Source of the DNA: Caballeronia sp. dw_276
Lineage (GTDB): Bacteria; Pseudomonadota; Gammaproteobacteria; Burkholderiales; Burkholderiaceae
Assembly: GCF_018449635.1 (NCBI RefSeq)
Contig: NZ_JAAVUV010000001.1
Span: 1 to 64,000, forward strand
Reading direction: 5' to 3'
DNA: 64,000 bases
How positions within the stretch are numbered: position 1 is the first letter of the stretch; every line of letters starts with the position of its first letter. A program made the translations under genes and the position numbers. Positions 43,586 to 53,182 of this stretch are shown here, piece by piece. A model generated the notes under the pieces. It saw only the letters and a program-made list of their open reading frames with translations, ran no database searches and was not told where the DNA came from.

Positions 43586-45223
43586 TTACCTTCCCGCCGG
43601 CAATTGCGACCGCAACTCCTTACGCATCACCTTGCCGGTCGGCGTCATAGGCAGCGCATCGACAAAACGAATCTCGCGCGGATATTCATGCGCCGCAAGC
43701 CGCGTCCTCACGTGTTGCTGAAGTTCGCGCACGAGCGTTTCGTCAGCCACAAACCCCGCGTTCAGCACGATGAACGCCATCACGATTTCCGTGCGGGCGG
43801 CATCGGGCGCACCGATCACCGCCGCCATGCTCACCGCCGGATGCCGAAGCAAACAATCTTCAATAGGCGCCGGCCCGATGCGGTATCCCGCGCTGGTGAT
43901 CACGTCGTCGTTGCGCCCGACAAAGCGGATAAAACCATCAGCGTCGCAAAGACCGAGGTCGCCGGTGAGCAGGAACGGGCCGCGGAATTTATCGCGCGTG
44001 GCCGGCTCGTTGTTCCAGTAGCGCAGGAACATGACCGGGTCCGGCGACTTGATCGCAATATTGCCGGGCGTGCCGGGTGCGAGTTCGGCGCCGTTGTCGT
44101 CGACGATCGTCACCCGATGTCCCGGCGCGCTGCGCCCGATCGCGCCCGGGCGGGGCTCGAACAAGCTCGCGCACGATGACACCACCACGTTGCATTCCGT
44201 CTGCCCATAGAACTCGTTGATGGTCACGCCGAGCGCAGCGCGTCCCCACGCAATCAGTTCTTCTCCGAGTGATTCGCCGCCGCTTGCCACCGCGCGCAGC
44301 CGCAATTTCCACTGCTCGGGATGGGCAACCGAGCGCATCATCTTGAGCGCGGTCGGCGGAAGGAACGTGTGTGTGACGCCATGGCGCGCCATCAGGTCGA
44401 ACGCGGCGGGTCCATCGAATTTTTCGAAACGGCGCGCGAGCACCGCGACGCCGTGATGCCACGATGGCAGCAGTACATCGAACAAACCGCCAATCCACGC
44501 CCAATCCGCGGGCGTCCACATCAGCTTCGCGTTCGCCGGAAACAGGCCTTGCGACATTTCCACGCCCGGCAAATGACCCAGCAACACGCGATGCGCAAGC
44601 AATGCGCCCTTGGGTTTGCCCGTCGTCCCGGACGTATAGATGATGGCGGCGGGGTCATCGGCGGCGGTATCTACGGGCGTAAATGCGTCCGGTTCCGCGC
44701 GCAACGTCTCCCAGAACATATGGGCGTATTCGGGTGCGTGTTCGTCGTGCTCTCCGCGTACGTAATACGCGGCCTTCAGGTCCGGCAGCGTGTCGCGGAT
44801 CTGCTCGAGTTTCTGGAAGCCTGCGTGATCCGTAATGAGCGCGGCGGCGCCGCTATCCGCGAGCCGATATTGGATCGCATCCACGCCAAACAGCGCGAAC
44901 AAAGGCACCGCGATGCAACCCGCCTTGTAGATCGCCAAATGCGCGATGGCCGTTTCCGGCGATTGCGGCAGAAAAATCCCGACGCGATCGCCACGTTTCA
45001 AGCCCGCGCGCGTCAAGGCGTTGGCGAATTGATTGGACAGCGTTTTGAGTTCATCGAAGGTAAAACGCGTTTGTTCGCCATCGCGCGTTTCGTAGATGAG
45101 CGCAAGACGCCCCGAGCCGTCGGCCCATTTATCGCAGACGTCCACGCCAATGTTGTATTGCGCAGGCACCTGCCACGAGAACGCGGCGTTCAGGGTTTCG
45201 TACGAATCGGCTGCGGGAAGCAT
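43586..45223 (-). CDS. AMP-dependent acyl-CoA synthetase
   Basis: Adenylate-forming enzyme of 545 residues that activates a carboxylic acid to its CoA thioester. Motifs in order: IIYTSGTTGKPKGALL (phosphate loop), EFYGQTECNVV, LTGDLGLCDADGFI and PMTPTGKVMRKELR with the catalytic Lys near the C-terminus. It resembles the acetyl/medium-chain group (AcsA/ACSM type). It lies 24 bp after the SDR gene in a presumed TetR-controlled operon. The substrate could be a branched or terpenoid acid but cannot be read from sequence. Confidence 0.88.
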   Translation of the reverse strand: MLPAADSYETLNAAFSWQVPAQYNIGVDVCDKWADGSGRLALIYETRDGEQTRFTFDELKTLSNQFANALTRAGLKRGDRVGIFLPQSPETAIAHLAIYKAGCIAVPLFALFGVDAIQYRLADSGAAALITDHAGFQKLEQIRDTLPDLKAAYYVRGEHDEHAPEYAHMFWETLRAEPDAFTPVDTAADDPAAIIYTSGTTGKPKGALLAHRVLLGHLPGVEMSQGLFPANAKLMWTPADWAWIGGLFDVLLPSWHHGVAVLARRFEKFDGPAAFDLMARHGVTHTFLPPTALKMMRSVAHPEQWKLRLRAVASGGESLGEELIAWGRAALGVTINEFYGQTECNVVVSSCASLFEPRPGAIGRSAPGHRVTIVDDNGAELAPGTPGNIAIKSPDPVMFLRYWNNEPATRDKFRGPFLLTGDLGLCDADGFIRFVGRNDDVITSAGYRIGPAPIEDCLLRHPAVSMAAVIGAPDAARTEIVMAFIVLNAGFVADETLVRELQQHVRTRLAAHEYPREIRFVDALPMTPTGKVMRKELRSQLPAGR

Positions 45224-45247
45224 CGTTTCTTCCTTGATTTTTGGAGG

Positions 45248-46144
45248 TTATTCGCTGGCTTGTTGCAGGCCGGAGGGCGGCTGGTAGCGCGAAAAACCGT
45301 TGAACTCGAGCGTACGCTCGGACGCGGCCAATGGCCACGAATGGCGGGCATTGGGCACGCCGCCATCGACGCGAATCACCGAGCCGCTGATAAACGCCGA
45401 CGCCTCCGATAACAAAAACACCGCCGCGGCCGCAAGTTCGGATTCCGTACCAAAGCGCTGCAATGGCACCTTGTGCTTGAGTTCGCGCAGCAACGCGCGA
45501 TAACGCTCGTCATAGCTGTCCATTCCCGCCGATGCAATCCATCCAGGCGCCACGGCATTCACGCGAACGCCCGCGTAACCCCATTCGCACGCGGCGGTTT
45601 CGGTGAGATTCCAGACACCGGCGCGCGCCGCGCCTGAGTGCCCCATGCCGGGCATGCCGCCCCAGATATCGGCGAGCATGTTGACGATCGCGCCGCCGTA
45701 TTCGCGCATGTATTGCGTGAAGCATTCGCGCGACATCAGGAAGGTGCCATGCAGGTTGTTGCGCACGACGGCGTCCCACCCGTTAAGCGAAATCTTGTCG
45801 AGCGGCGCCGGGAACTGGCCGCCCGCGCAATTGAAGAGACCATCGAGTTGCTTGAAGTCGGCGAGCGCGGCCGCCACGACTTGCTTGACGCTGGTTTCAT
45901 CGCGGATGTCGCAGGCGTAGCAGCCGATGCGGCCTACGCTTTCCGGGTAATCCGCCGCGAGTTCGTCGCGAACAGCTTCGAGTTTTGCAAGCGTTCGCCC
46001 GACCAGCACGACCGATGCCCCAAGCGATACCAGCTCATGCGCCGTGCATCGGCCGAGCCCGCTGCCGCCGCCAGTGACCAGGACGACCTTGTTCTCGAAG
46101 AGGCCGGGGCGGAAGACGGAGCGGTATCGATGAATGGATTGCAT
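45248..46144 (-). CDS. Short-chain dehydrogenase/reductase with altered active site
   Basis: SDR-fold protein of 298 residues with the cofactor motif VTGGGSGLG and the NAG-like motif FNCAGGQ. Where classical SDRs have YxxxK, this one reads HSGAARAGV: at the expected Tyr is Ser170 and at the Lys is Arg174, so catalysis cannot follow the usual Tyr-Lys route. The 2,4-dienoyl-CoA reductase group also lacks the Tyr, so it may act on an unsaturated acyl-CoA, consistent with the acyl-CoA synthetase gene 24 bp downstream. Control is probably by the divergent TetR. Confidence 0.85.
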   Translation of the reverse strand: MQSIHRYRSVFRPGLFENKVVLVTGGGSGLGRCTAHELVSLGASVVLVGRTLAKLEAVRDELAADYPESVGRIGCYACDIRDETSVKQVVAAALADFKQLDGLFNCAGGQFPAPLDKISLNGWDAVVRNNLHGTFLMSRECFTQYMREYGGAIVNMLADIWGGMPGMGHSGAARAGVWNLTETAACEWGYAGVRVNAVAPGWIASAGMDSYDERYRALLRELKHKVPLQRFGTESELAAAAVFLLSEASAFISGSVIRVDGGVPNARHSWPLAASERTLEFNGFSRYQPPSGLQQASE

Positions 46145-46169
46145 GTCGGATTCGCCAGAAGAGATGCGG

Positions 46170-46184
46170 TTGAGTAAAACTCAA
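46170..46184. promoter_or_regulatory. TetR operator-like palindrome 1
   Basis: TTGAGTAAAACTCAA: perfect arms TTGAG/CTCAA around five bases. It is 25 bp upstream of the SDR start, where a TetR repressor would block transcription. A near-identical copy lies at 46246. Confidence 0.75.
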
Positions 46185-46245
46185 ATTTCTGTTGTACGTC
46201 AAGCTGGGATATACCTTTGACTCTCACAGCCATGCATCTTAGAAA

Positions 46246-46260
46246 TTGAGCTAAACTCAA
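46246..46260. promoter_or_regulatory. TetR operator-like palindrome 2
   Basis: TTGAGCTAAACTCAA: same TTGAG/CTCAA arms and spacing as the first site, 76 bp away center to center, and 25 bp upstream of the tetR start. Two such sites in a divergent control region point to shared repression of both transcripts. Confidence 0.75.
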
Positions 46261-46284
46261 ATTACTTACAAATCTTCCACCAAT

Positions 46285-46998
46285 ATGACTCCGTCCAAAG
46301 CCCTCCCCGCCCGGCGCGCGCCATCGAGCGTGAAATCCGAGCAACGGATGAGGGACATCCTCGTCGTTGCGCGGGAAGTGTTTTCGGAGCGTGGATATTC
46401 GTCGGCGACGACGATTGAAATGGCGCGGCGGTTGGGGGTATCGGAGGCGACGGTTTTCACGTATTTCTCCGGCAAACGCGATCTGTGCGTGCGCGTGATC
46501 TGCGACTGGTATGACGAGATCATCGCTGAGATCGAAGCCACGTTGCCGCACATCACCGGGACACGCGCGAAGTTTTTCTTCCTGATCCGCACGCATTTGT
46601 ACCGGCTGATGATCGACGGGCCGGGGCTTTGCGCACTGATCCTTTCGGAAGGACGCGCCAAGGACGACACTTTCGGCAGCGAAATACTGCAACTTCAGCG
46701 GCGCTACACTGCGCCGCTCATGCAGGTGCTGGCGGAGGGCGTCACCGCAGGGGATATTCGCGCCGACATGCCGCTCAGCCTGCTGCGATCGAGCATCTAC
46801 GGCCCGATGGAACACGTCCTGTGGGACGCAATCAGCAAGAAATCGGTCGATATAGAAGAGACCTCGAACCGCCTCGCGCAACTCTTATGGCAAGGCCTTC
46901 AGCCACCGAACCCGAGTGTGGCCGCGCTGGACCAATTGCAGCGCGATATGGCCACAGCACTGCGGCAATACGACCAGGCCGTTGCATCGAAAAAATGA
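46285..46998 (+). CDS. TetR-family transcriptional regulator
   Basis: Repressor of 237 residues with an N-terminal HTH at about 25-65 (ILVVAREVFSERGYSSATTIEMARRLGVSEATVFTYFSGKRDL) and a variable ligand-binding domain. It is divergent from the SDR/acyl-CoA synthetase genes, and the shared intergenic region holds two identical-pattern palindromes. The ligand might be an acyl-CoA or its acid, as for FadR/PaaR-type TetR proteins; this is an inference from the operon. Confidence 0.9.
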   Translation: MTPSKALPARRAPSSVKSEQRMRDILVVAREVFSERGYSSATTIEMARRLGVSEATVFTYFSGKRDLCVRVICDWYDEIIAEIEATLPHITGTRAKFFFLIRTHLYRLMIDGPGLCALILSEGRAKDDTFGSEILQLQRRYTAPLMQVLAEGVTAGDIRADMPLSLLRSSIYGPMEHVLWDAISKKSVDIEETSNRLAQLLWQGLQPPNPSVAALDQLQRDMATALRQYDQAVASKK

Positions 46999-47333
46999 CG
47001 CTCCGCCGTCGATTCCGGCCGCATTAACACCGGTTTTCTCCCTCTTCCCGCTAATTCTCCAGACAAGACCGCACTTTGTTTGCGCGGACTTGGTCCGTCG
47101 GTCACTCGTTAAGTTCATTTTATTCAATTGAAAACGATTGTTACTTATGTAATGATACCGATTCGCATTTACACAATCGCCTACTTAGGTTGCATCTATC
47201 GCTCAAGCGTGATGCCGGCCGGTGGTTGCTTGTCTGCTCCAAACCCGTCATAAACGCGTCGCCGTCAATCGCGACCTTCCATTCACGGCTCGCGCCACGC
47301 GCGGCCATTAACCATTTAGTACCGGGGATGCAC
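46999..47333. promoter_or_regulatory. Upstream region of the siderophore receptor gene
   Basis: About 335 bp of leader. The AT-rich 47105-47170 part is the likely promoter zone and holds the Fur-box-like site listed separately. GGGG six bases before ATG 47334 is the chosen ribosome site. Confidence 0.5.
47151..47169. promoter_or_regulatory. Fur-box-like site
   Basis: AATGATACCGATTCGCATT matches the AATGATAATNATTCTCATT-type iron box in most positions. It lies about 180 bp before the receptor start, in the AT-rich promoter zone. It supports iron repression of the receptor and the dioxygenase gene. Confidence 0.6.
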
Positions 47334-49562
47334 ATGTTGAGGAAGACACCGCTTGCCGCCGCGATCATGAGCTTCGTGGCTGTACCCGCTGCCGCACCGC
47401 TTTTCGCCTACGCGCAAACCGCACCGAGCGCTCAGGTTCAGACGCCGGCACAAGCCCAGCCTGCAGCCGTTACGCCCGCTGAAAATGCAACGTTGCCGCC
47501 GGTCCAGGTGACGGGGCAAGCGGATACATCGAACGATTTCCAGCCGGAAAAATCGAGCGTCGGCGCAAAGGTGCCGACCGCGTTGCGCGATATTCCGCAA
47601 GCAGCCGTGGTCGTCCCCAAGTCCGTGCTGCAATCGCAGGCCGCAACGTCTTTCTCCGATGCCCTTCGCAACGTGCCCGGCGTGACCATCGGCGCGGCGG
47701 AAGGCGGCCAGATCGGCAACAACATCAACTTGCGCGGGTTCTCGGCGCGCACGGATATTTACCTGGATGGTTTCCGCGATCGTGGCCAGTACTATCGCGA
47801 TACGTTCGATCTTGAATCCATCGATGTGTTGTACGGCCCGTCATCGCTGTATTTCGGGCGCGGCTCCACGGGCGGCGTGATCAACCAGGTGAGCAAGCAA
47901 GCGGGACTGAAAGCGCACGCATCGGTTTCGGCAATGGTCGGCACGAGCGACCGTTATCGCGGCACGTTCGACATCAACCAGCCGATCTCCAGCACGTCGG
48001 CCATCCGCGTGAACGGGTTCGGCCAGGATCTCGGCTCGACGCGCGACGTGATGAAAAGCAAGGACTACGGCTTTGCACCGACGGCGACCTTCGGTATAGG
48101 CACGCCCACGGAAATCACGTTGTCAGCGCTGATCCAGCACAATCGCGATCAGCCCGATTACGGCATTCCCCCGGTGAACGGCGCGCCCGTTCCGGTCAGC
48201 AAGAGCCAGTTCTACGGCTTTGTAGGCGACCGCACGATGCAGGACGTACAGACAGTTTCGGCGCGTATCAAGCATCGTTTCAGCGATGACCTCACGCTGC
48301 GCAACCAGACGCAATTCAGCCACTACAGCACCGAAGCACGCGCAACAAATGCGGCCGCCGTGCTGACCGGACCGCTGGGAACGTCGCCGGCGCTCGCGAA
48401 CGGCAATTTCACGTCGCTGCCGCTTTCGTCGCTGTTCGTGAGGCTGCAGGGCAAGGACCGCAACATCAACGATCATTCGGTCTACAACACGACCGATATC
48501 GACTACAAGTTCAATACGGGCTTCCTCAAGCACGAAGTGATCGCGGGCGTGGACCTGAGCCACGAGACCTACAGCAACCAGTCGTTTACCGCGACCACGC
48601 CGGGCTTGCCGTCGAATACCATCGCGATCGTGCCGCTGCTTAATCCGCAATACACCGAGCGTCCGGCCAACACGAAGGAAGTCGCAACGAACCTGGTTGA
48701 ATCGAGCGCGAACGGCATCGGCATTTATGCCAACGATACGGTGTCGATCGGTCAGTACTGGAAGGTCGTGGGCGGCGTGCGCTGGGACCGGTACGAGGCG
48801 TCGATCAAGAACACCATCAACGCGCCTTCGTACGGCACGCAAACCAATTTCTTCACGAGCGTGCGCGGCGGGATCATTTTCCAGCCGACCGAGTGGCAGT
48901 CGTACTACGTGTCGTACGGTACGTCGTTCAACCCGTCGCTGGAAGCGCTGACGCTCACGAACAACCAGCAGAACACGCCGCCGGAATCGAACCGGTCGTA
49001 CGAAGTCGGCACGAAATGGGATTTGCTCAACGGCGGTTTGTCGGTGACGCAGTCGCTTTTCAATATCGATAAAACCAATGCCCGCACGCTTCAGGCCGAC
49101 GGCAGCTATACGCTCGACGGCGACGTCCGCGTGCGTGGTTACCAGCTCGGACTTGCAGGTCACATCACGAACAAGTGGCAGGTTTTCGGCGGTTATACGT
49201 ACATGGACGGCGAGGTTGTGAAGGCGCTGGACAATACGAACGGCAAGACGCTCGCCAACACGCCGCGCAACATGATCACGTTGTGGACGACCTACGACCT
49301 CACGCCGCAATGGACGTTTGGCGGCGGCCCGGTCTATACGTCGGCGCGATACGCGGCCAGCAACGACTTCGTGCAGGTGCCCGCATACACGCGCTGGGAC
49401 GCGATGGCCGCATATCACCAGAAGCGTTACGACATCCAGATCAACGTGCAGAACCTGACCAACAAGCATTACTACGATGCGTTGATTCCATCGGATGGCG
49501 GCCGCGCGGTGCCGGGTTACGGCCGCACGTTCCTCGCGACGCTAAACTACCGGTTCTATTGA
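47334..49562 (+). CDS. TonB-dependent siderophore receptor (Fiu-like)
   Basis: Outer-membrane receptor of 742 residues, with signal peptide (LRKTPLAAAIMSFVAVPAAAPLFAYAQ), plug (LRDIPQAAVVVPKSVLQSQ, GVTIGAAEGGQIGNNINLRGF, DIYLDGFRDRGQYYRDTFDLESIDVLYGPSSLYFGRGSTGGVINQVSK) and a barrel ending in YRFY with the usual terminal aromatic. The plug is of the catecholate (Fiu/FepA) type. ATG 47334 follows GGGG. A Fur-box-like site and the downstream piuC gene support iron-siderophore uptake. Confidence 0.92.
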   Translation: MLRKTPLAAAIMSFVAVPAAAPLFAYAQTAPSAQVQTPAQAQPAAVTPAENATLPPVQVTGQADTSNDFQPEKSSVGAKVPTALRDIPQAAVVVPKSVLQSQAATSFSDALRNVPGVTIGAAEGGQIGNNINLRGFSARTDIYLDGFRDRGQYYRDTFDLESIDVLYGPSSLYFGRGSTGGVINQVSKQAGLKAHASVSAMVGTSDRYRGTFDINQPISSTSAIRVNGFGQDLGSTRDVMKSKDYGFAPTATFGIGTPTEITLSALIQHNRDQPDYGIPPVNGAPVPVSKSQFYGFVGDRTMQDVQTVSARIKHRFSDDLTLRNQTQFSHYSTEARATNAAAVLTGPLGTSPALANGNFTSLPLSSLFVRLQGKDRNINDHSVYNTTDIDYKFNTGFLKHEVIAGVDLSHETYSNQSFTATTPGLPSNTIAIVPLLNPQYTERPANTKEVATNLVESSANGIGIYANDTVSIGQYWKVVGGVRWDRYEASIKNTINAPSYGTQTNFFTSVRGGIIFQPTEWQSYYVSYGTSFNPSLEALTLTNNQQNTPPESNRSYEVGTKWDLLNGGLSVTQSLFNIDKTNARTLQADGSYTLDGDVRVRGYQLGLAGHITNKWQVFGGYTYMDGEVVKALDNTNGKTLANTPRNMITLWTTYDLTPQWTFGGGPVYTSARYAASNDFVQVPAYTRWDAMAAYHQKRYDIQINVQNLTNKHYYDALIPSDGGRAVPGYGRTFLATLNYRFY

Positions 49563-49599
49563 TTCCATCGGTCAGGCGCGGCGGCGCTGCATATAAATC

Positions 49600-50283
49600 A
49601 TGATCCTTTCGATACCCAACGTTCTCAGCCCCGAGGACGCCGCCGCGATGCGCCAGCGGCTCGATGCATCCGATGCCTGGGTGGACGGCCGCGCAACGGC
49701 CGGCTACCAGGGCGCGCCGGTCAAGCGCAATCAGCAGATTGCGCAGGAAGCACCGATTGCGTTCGAGCTCGGCGACAAGATCATTGCGTCGCTCGAGCGG
49801 CATCCGTTGTTTATCAGCGCGGTGCTTCCGAACAAGGTTTATCCGCCGCTTTTCAACCGGTATGAGGGCGGGATGCACTTCGGCAGTCATGTCGATGGCG
49901 CCATCCGTCTCGTGCCCGGCCATGGGACGCGAGTGCGCACGGACGTGTCCATCACGGTTTTCCTCACGCCGCCCGATGAATATGACGGCGGCGAACTGGT
50001 GATCGAGGACACGTACGGCGTGCAGGAAGTAAAGTTGCCGGCGGGATACGCGATTGTTTATCCGGCGACGAGTTTGCATCAGGTCCGGCCGGTGACGCGG
50101 GGAATGCGAGTCGCGAGTTTCTTCTGGGCGCAAAGCCTGGTTCGCGACGACACGCGGCGCAGTTTGCTATTCGATATGGATACGGCGATTCAACGGCTCA
50201 ACGCCGAAAATGCCGACGATGCCGCCCGGCGCACGCTCGTGGGGTGTTATCACAATCTGTTGAGGATCTGGAGCGAGACTTGA
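49600..50283 (+). CDS. piuC: Fe2+/2-oxoglutarate dioxygenase PiuC
   Basis: PKHD-type hydroxylase of 227 residues with the iron-binding His-X-Asp in MHFGSHVDGAIRL, the distal His in TSLHQVRPVTRGMRVASFFWAQSLVRD and the family N-terminus MILSIPNVLSPEDA. It accompanies TonB siderophore receptors in iron-regulated operons, where it is proposed to process or modify the siderophore. It starts 37 bp after the receptor gene, so the two are probably co-transcribed. Confidence 0.93.
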   Translation: MILSIPNVLSPEDAAAMRQRLDASDAWVDGRATAGYQGAPVKRNQQIAQEAPIAFELGDKIIASLERHPLFISAVLPNKVYPPLFNRYEGGMHFGSHVDGAIRLVPGHGTRVRTDVSITVFLTPPDEYDGGELVIEDTYGVQEVKLPAGYAIVYPATSLHQVRPVTRGMRVASFFWAQSLVRDDTRRSLLFDMDTAIQRLNAENADDAARRTLVGCYHNLLRIWSET

Positions 50284-50335
50284 GCGGATGCCAGGAGAGC
50301 TGCGCATAGCTCGATCCCGTCGAGATTCCCCACGG

Positions 50336-50370
50336 CAGTTAAGTCAATGACCATTCTTTGTCATTAACTG
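50336..50370. repeat. Imperfect inverted repeat after piuC
   Basis: CAGTT...AATGAC cattcttt GTCATTAACTG: an inner 6-bp stem and an outer 5-bp stem with a five-base bulge on one arm. There is no T-run after it, so it may be a weak terminator, a leader structure for hpnN or an operator. Confidence 0.4.
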
Positions 50371-50532
50371 TAGTCTTCAGAAACGCGCGTTAATCTCCCC
50401 GCCCGCGCCCTTCCCTGCTGCCCGCTCCTTACGACCGGTATACTCACGCGTCGCCCAAAGTCGCCTGAAAGGCGCCTTCCGCACTTTTTCCCACAAGAAT
50501 CACCGAACAAGCCCTTCGAGGCATCCGTCTTC

Positions 50533-53145
50533 ATGCTCACGCCTCTTATCGCGCGTCTCGTCACCTTGTCCATCCGCCGGCCGGCGTGGATTATCGTTTT
50601 GTCGCTGTTGGCCGCGATTTTCAGCGGCTATTACGTGCTGCATCACTTCAAGATCAGCACCGACATCAGCCAGCTGATCGAGACGGAACCCGACTGGGCG
50701 GCGCGCAGCCACGCCATCGACGCCGCCTTCCCGCAGCGCGGTTCCACCGTGCTCGTGGTGGTCGAAGCACAAGCGCCGGAATTCGCCGATGCCGCCGCCA
50801 ATGAGCTCACAGCCGCGTTGAACAAGGACACCAAGAAGTTCACGGCCGTCTCGCAACCCTCGGGCGGCGATTTCTTCGAGCACAACGGCCTACTGTATCT
50901 TTCCGCCGATAAAGTCGCCGACACCACCCAGCAACTCGTCAAGGCGCGCCCGCTGATCAACGCGCTGGCCCACGATCCCACGCTGACGGGCCTCGCCGGC
51001 ACGCTCAACACCAGCCTGAACATTCCGCTGCAACTCGGCCAGGTGACGCTCGGCCAGATGGCGAAGCTGCTTGGACAAAGCGCCAACGTGCTCGATAAAG
51101 TCGTCGCCAATCAGCCGGCGGTGTTCTCGTGGCGCAATCTCGTCGATACCTCCGCCACTCAACCGGCGCGCGCTTTCGTCACCGTGCAGCCCGTGGTCGA
51201 CTACAACGCGCTGGAACCCGGCGCGAGCGGTTCGAACGCGATCCGTGCGACGGCCGCCGACCTGAAGTTGTCGGAGAAATATGGCGCGGCCGTGCGGCTT
51301 ACCGGCGAACAGCCCCTTTCCGATGAAGAATTTGCATCGCTGAAAGATGGCGCCGTGTTGAACGGCATCCTGACGTTCATCGTCGTGCTGGTGATTCTCT
51401 GGCTTGCACTGCGCTCGGGAAAGATGATCGTCGCCGTGTTCATCACGCTGTTCGTCGGGCTCGCGATCACGGCGGCGCTCGGCCTCCTGATGGTCCACGC
51501 GCTCAACCTGATTTCGGTCGCGTTCATGGTGCTGTTCGTCGGGCTCGGGGTCGACTTCGGCATCCAGTTCGGCGTGCGGTATCGCGAGGAACGCTTCAAG
51601 GACGACCGGCTCGATGTCGCGCTCGTCAGCACCGCGCGGCACGTCGGCGTGCCTTTGACGCTCGCCGCCGCAGCCACAGCCGCCAGCTTTTTCTCGTTTT
51701 TGCCGACTGCGTATCGCGGTGTATCGGAGCTCGGGCAGATCGCGGGCGTCGGCATGCTGGTCGCATATTTCACGAACATGACGCTGCTGCCCGCGCTGAT
51801 CAAGGTGTTCGGGCCACCGGGCGAAGCGGGTTCGCCGGGCTTTCCGAAGCTTGCGCCCGTTGATGAATATCTTGCGCGCAACCGCAAGCCGGTGTTGATC
51901 GGCACGCTGATCGTGGTGATCGGCGCGCTGCCGCTCTTGATGCATCTGCGTTTCGACTTCAATCCGCTGAACCTGAAAGACCCGAAAACCGAGTCGATGG
52001 CCACGCTGATCTCACTCAAGGACGCCCCTCAGGCGGCCGTGAACGATGTCAAAGTGCTGGCGCCATCGCTGGAGGAAGCGGACAAAATAGCCGCCAAACT
52101 GGCCAAATTGCCGGAAGTCGAGCGCGCGACGACGCTGTCGTCGCTGATTCCCGCCGATCAGCCGAAAAAGCTCGAGTTGATCTCGGCGGCAGCGGCGCAG
52201 CTTCTCCCGGCGTTGAACCAGCGTGTCGCCGAACCGGCCAACGACGCCGTGCGGCTTGCATCGCTCAAGCGTTTGTCGAACTCGCTGGAACTCGCCGCCG
52301 ACGAACACCCCGGCGCTGGCGAAAACGAAGCGCGACGCCTCGCCGCAACACTGAAAAAGCTCGCCGCCGCCGATGCCGCCACGCGCGATCGCGCCGAACA
52401 CGCCATGTCGGAACCGCTTCGCATCGCGCTTGGCCAGATGCGCGCGTTGCTGCAGCCGTCGCCCATCACGCAGGATTCGCTGCCGAAGTCGATGACCGAA
52501 GGCTGGCTCGCCGCGGACGGCCACGCGCTCGTGGAGGCATCGCCGAAAGCGCTGGAAGGCAAGAATCGCGACGACGACCAGATGCTCGCCCGCTTCGCCA
52601 ACGCCGTCCAGAAGGCCGAGCCGAACGCCATCGGCGGCCCTATTTCGGTGCTCCATTCGGCCAACACGATCATCAAGGCTTTCGAGCAGGCGGCGGTGTT
52701 GTCGCTGATCGCAATCACGATTTTGCTGTGGATCACGTTGCGTCGAGTGGGCGACGTTTTGAGAACTTTGATACCTTTGCTGGTTTCCGCCGTGGTCACG
52801 CTGGAGTTGTGCGTCGTGTTCGACATGCCGCTGAACTTCGCGAACATCATTGCGTTGCCGCTAATGCTGGGTATTGGCGTGGCGTTCAAGATCTATTTCG
52901 TGATGGCGTGGCGCTCGGGGCAGACCGGTTTGCTGCATTCCAGCCTCACGCACGCCGTGATGTTCAGCGCCGCGACCACGGCAACGGCGTTCGGCAGTTT
53001 ATGGTTCTCGCATCATCCGGGCACGTCGAGCATGGGTCGCCTGCTGGTTTTGGCGCTATTTACGACGTTGATTGGCGCAGTGGTATTTCAGCCGGTTCTA
53101 ATGGGCAAACCCCGGGTGCAGCGCAAAGGCGCCGACACTCTTTAA
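50533..53145 (+). CDS. hpnN: Hopanoid-associated RND transporter HpnN
   Basis: RND-superfamily inner-membrane protein of 870 residues. It has the N-terminal helix ([21 protein letters not shown]), a first periplasmic domain, a helix block at about 280-430 ([38 protein letters not shown]), a second periplasmic domain and a C-terminal helix block ([31 protein letters not shown]). This pattern is HpnN, required to move hopanoids to the outer membrane. It is followed by mlaA after 37 bp. Confidence 0.92.
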   Translation: MLTPLIARLVTLSIRRPAWIIVLSLLAAIFSGYYVLHHFKISTDISQLIETEPDWAARSHAIDAAFPQRGSTVLVVVEAQAPEFADAAANELTAALNKDTKKFTAVSQPSGGDFFEHNGLLYLSADKVADTTQQLVKARPLINALAHDPTLTGLAGTLNTSLNIPLQLGQVTLGQMAKLLGQSANVLDKVVANQPAVFSWRNLVDTSATQPARAFVTVQPVVDYNALEPGASGSNAIRATAADLKLSEKYGAAVRLTGEQPLSDEEFASLKDGAVLNGILTFIVVLVILWLALRSGKMIVAVFITLFVGLAITAALGLLMVHALNLISVAFMVLFVGLGVDFGIQFGVRYREERFKDDRLDVALVSTARHVGVPLTLAAAATAASFFSFLPTAYRGVSELGQIAGVGMLVAYFTNMTLLPALIKVFGPPGEAGSPGFPKLAPVDEYLARNRKPVLIGTLIVVIGALPLLMHLRFDFNPLNLKDPKTESMATLISLKDAPQAAVNDVKVLAPSLEEADKIAAKLAKLPEVERATTLSSLIPADQPKKLELISAAAAQLLPALNQRVAEPANDAVRLASLKRLSNSLELAADEHPGAGENEARRLAATLKKLAAADAATRDRAEHAMSEPLRIALGQMRALLQPSPITQDSLPKSMTEGWLAADGHALVEASPKALEGKNRDDDQMLARFANAVQKAEPNAIGGPISVLHSANTIIKAFEQAAVLSLIAITILLWITLRRVGDVLRTLIPLLVSAVVTLELCVVFDMPLNFANIIALPLMLGIGVAFKIYFVMAWRSGQTGLLHSSLTHAVMFSAATTATAFGSLWFSHHPGTSSMGRLLVLALFTTLIGAVVFQPVLMGKPRVQRKGADTL

Positions 53146-53182
53146 TTCGTACGATCACCAGCAAGATCCAAGGAAACGACTC

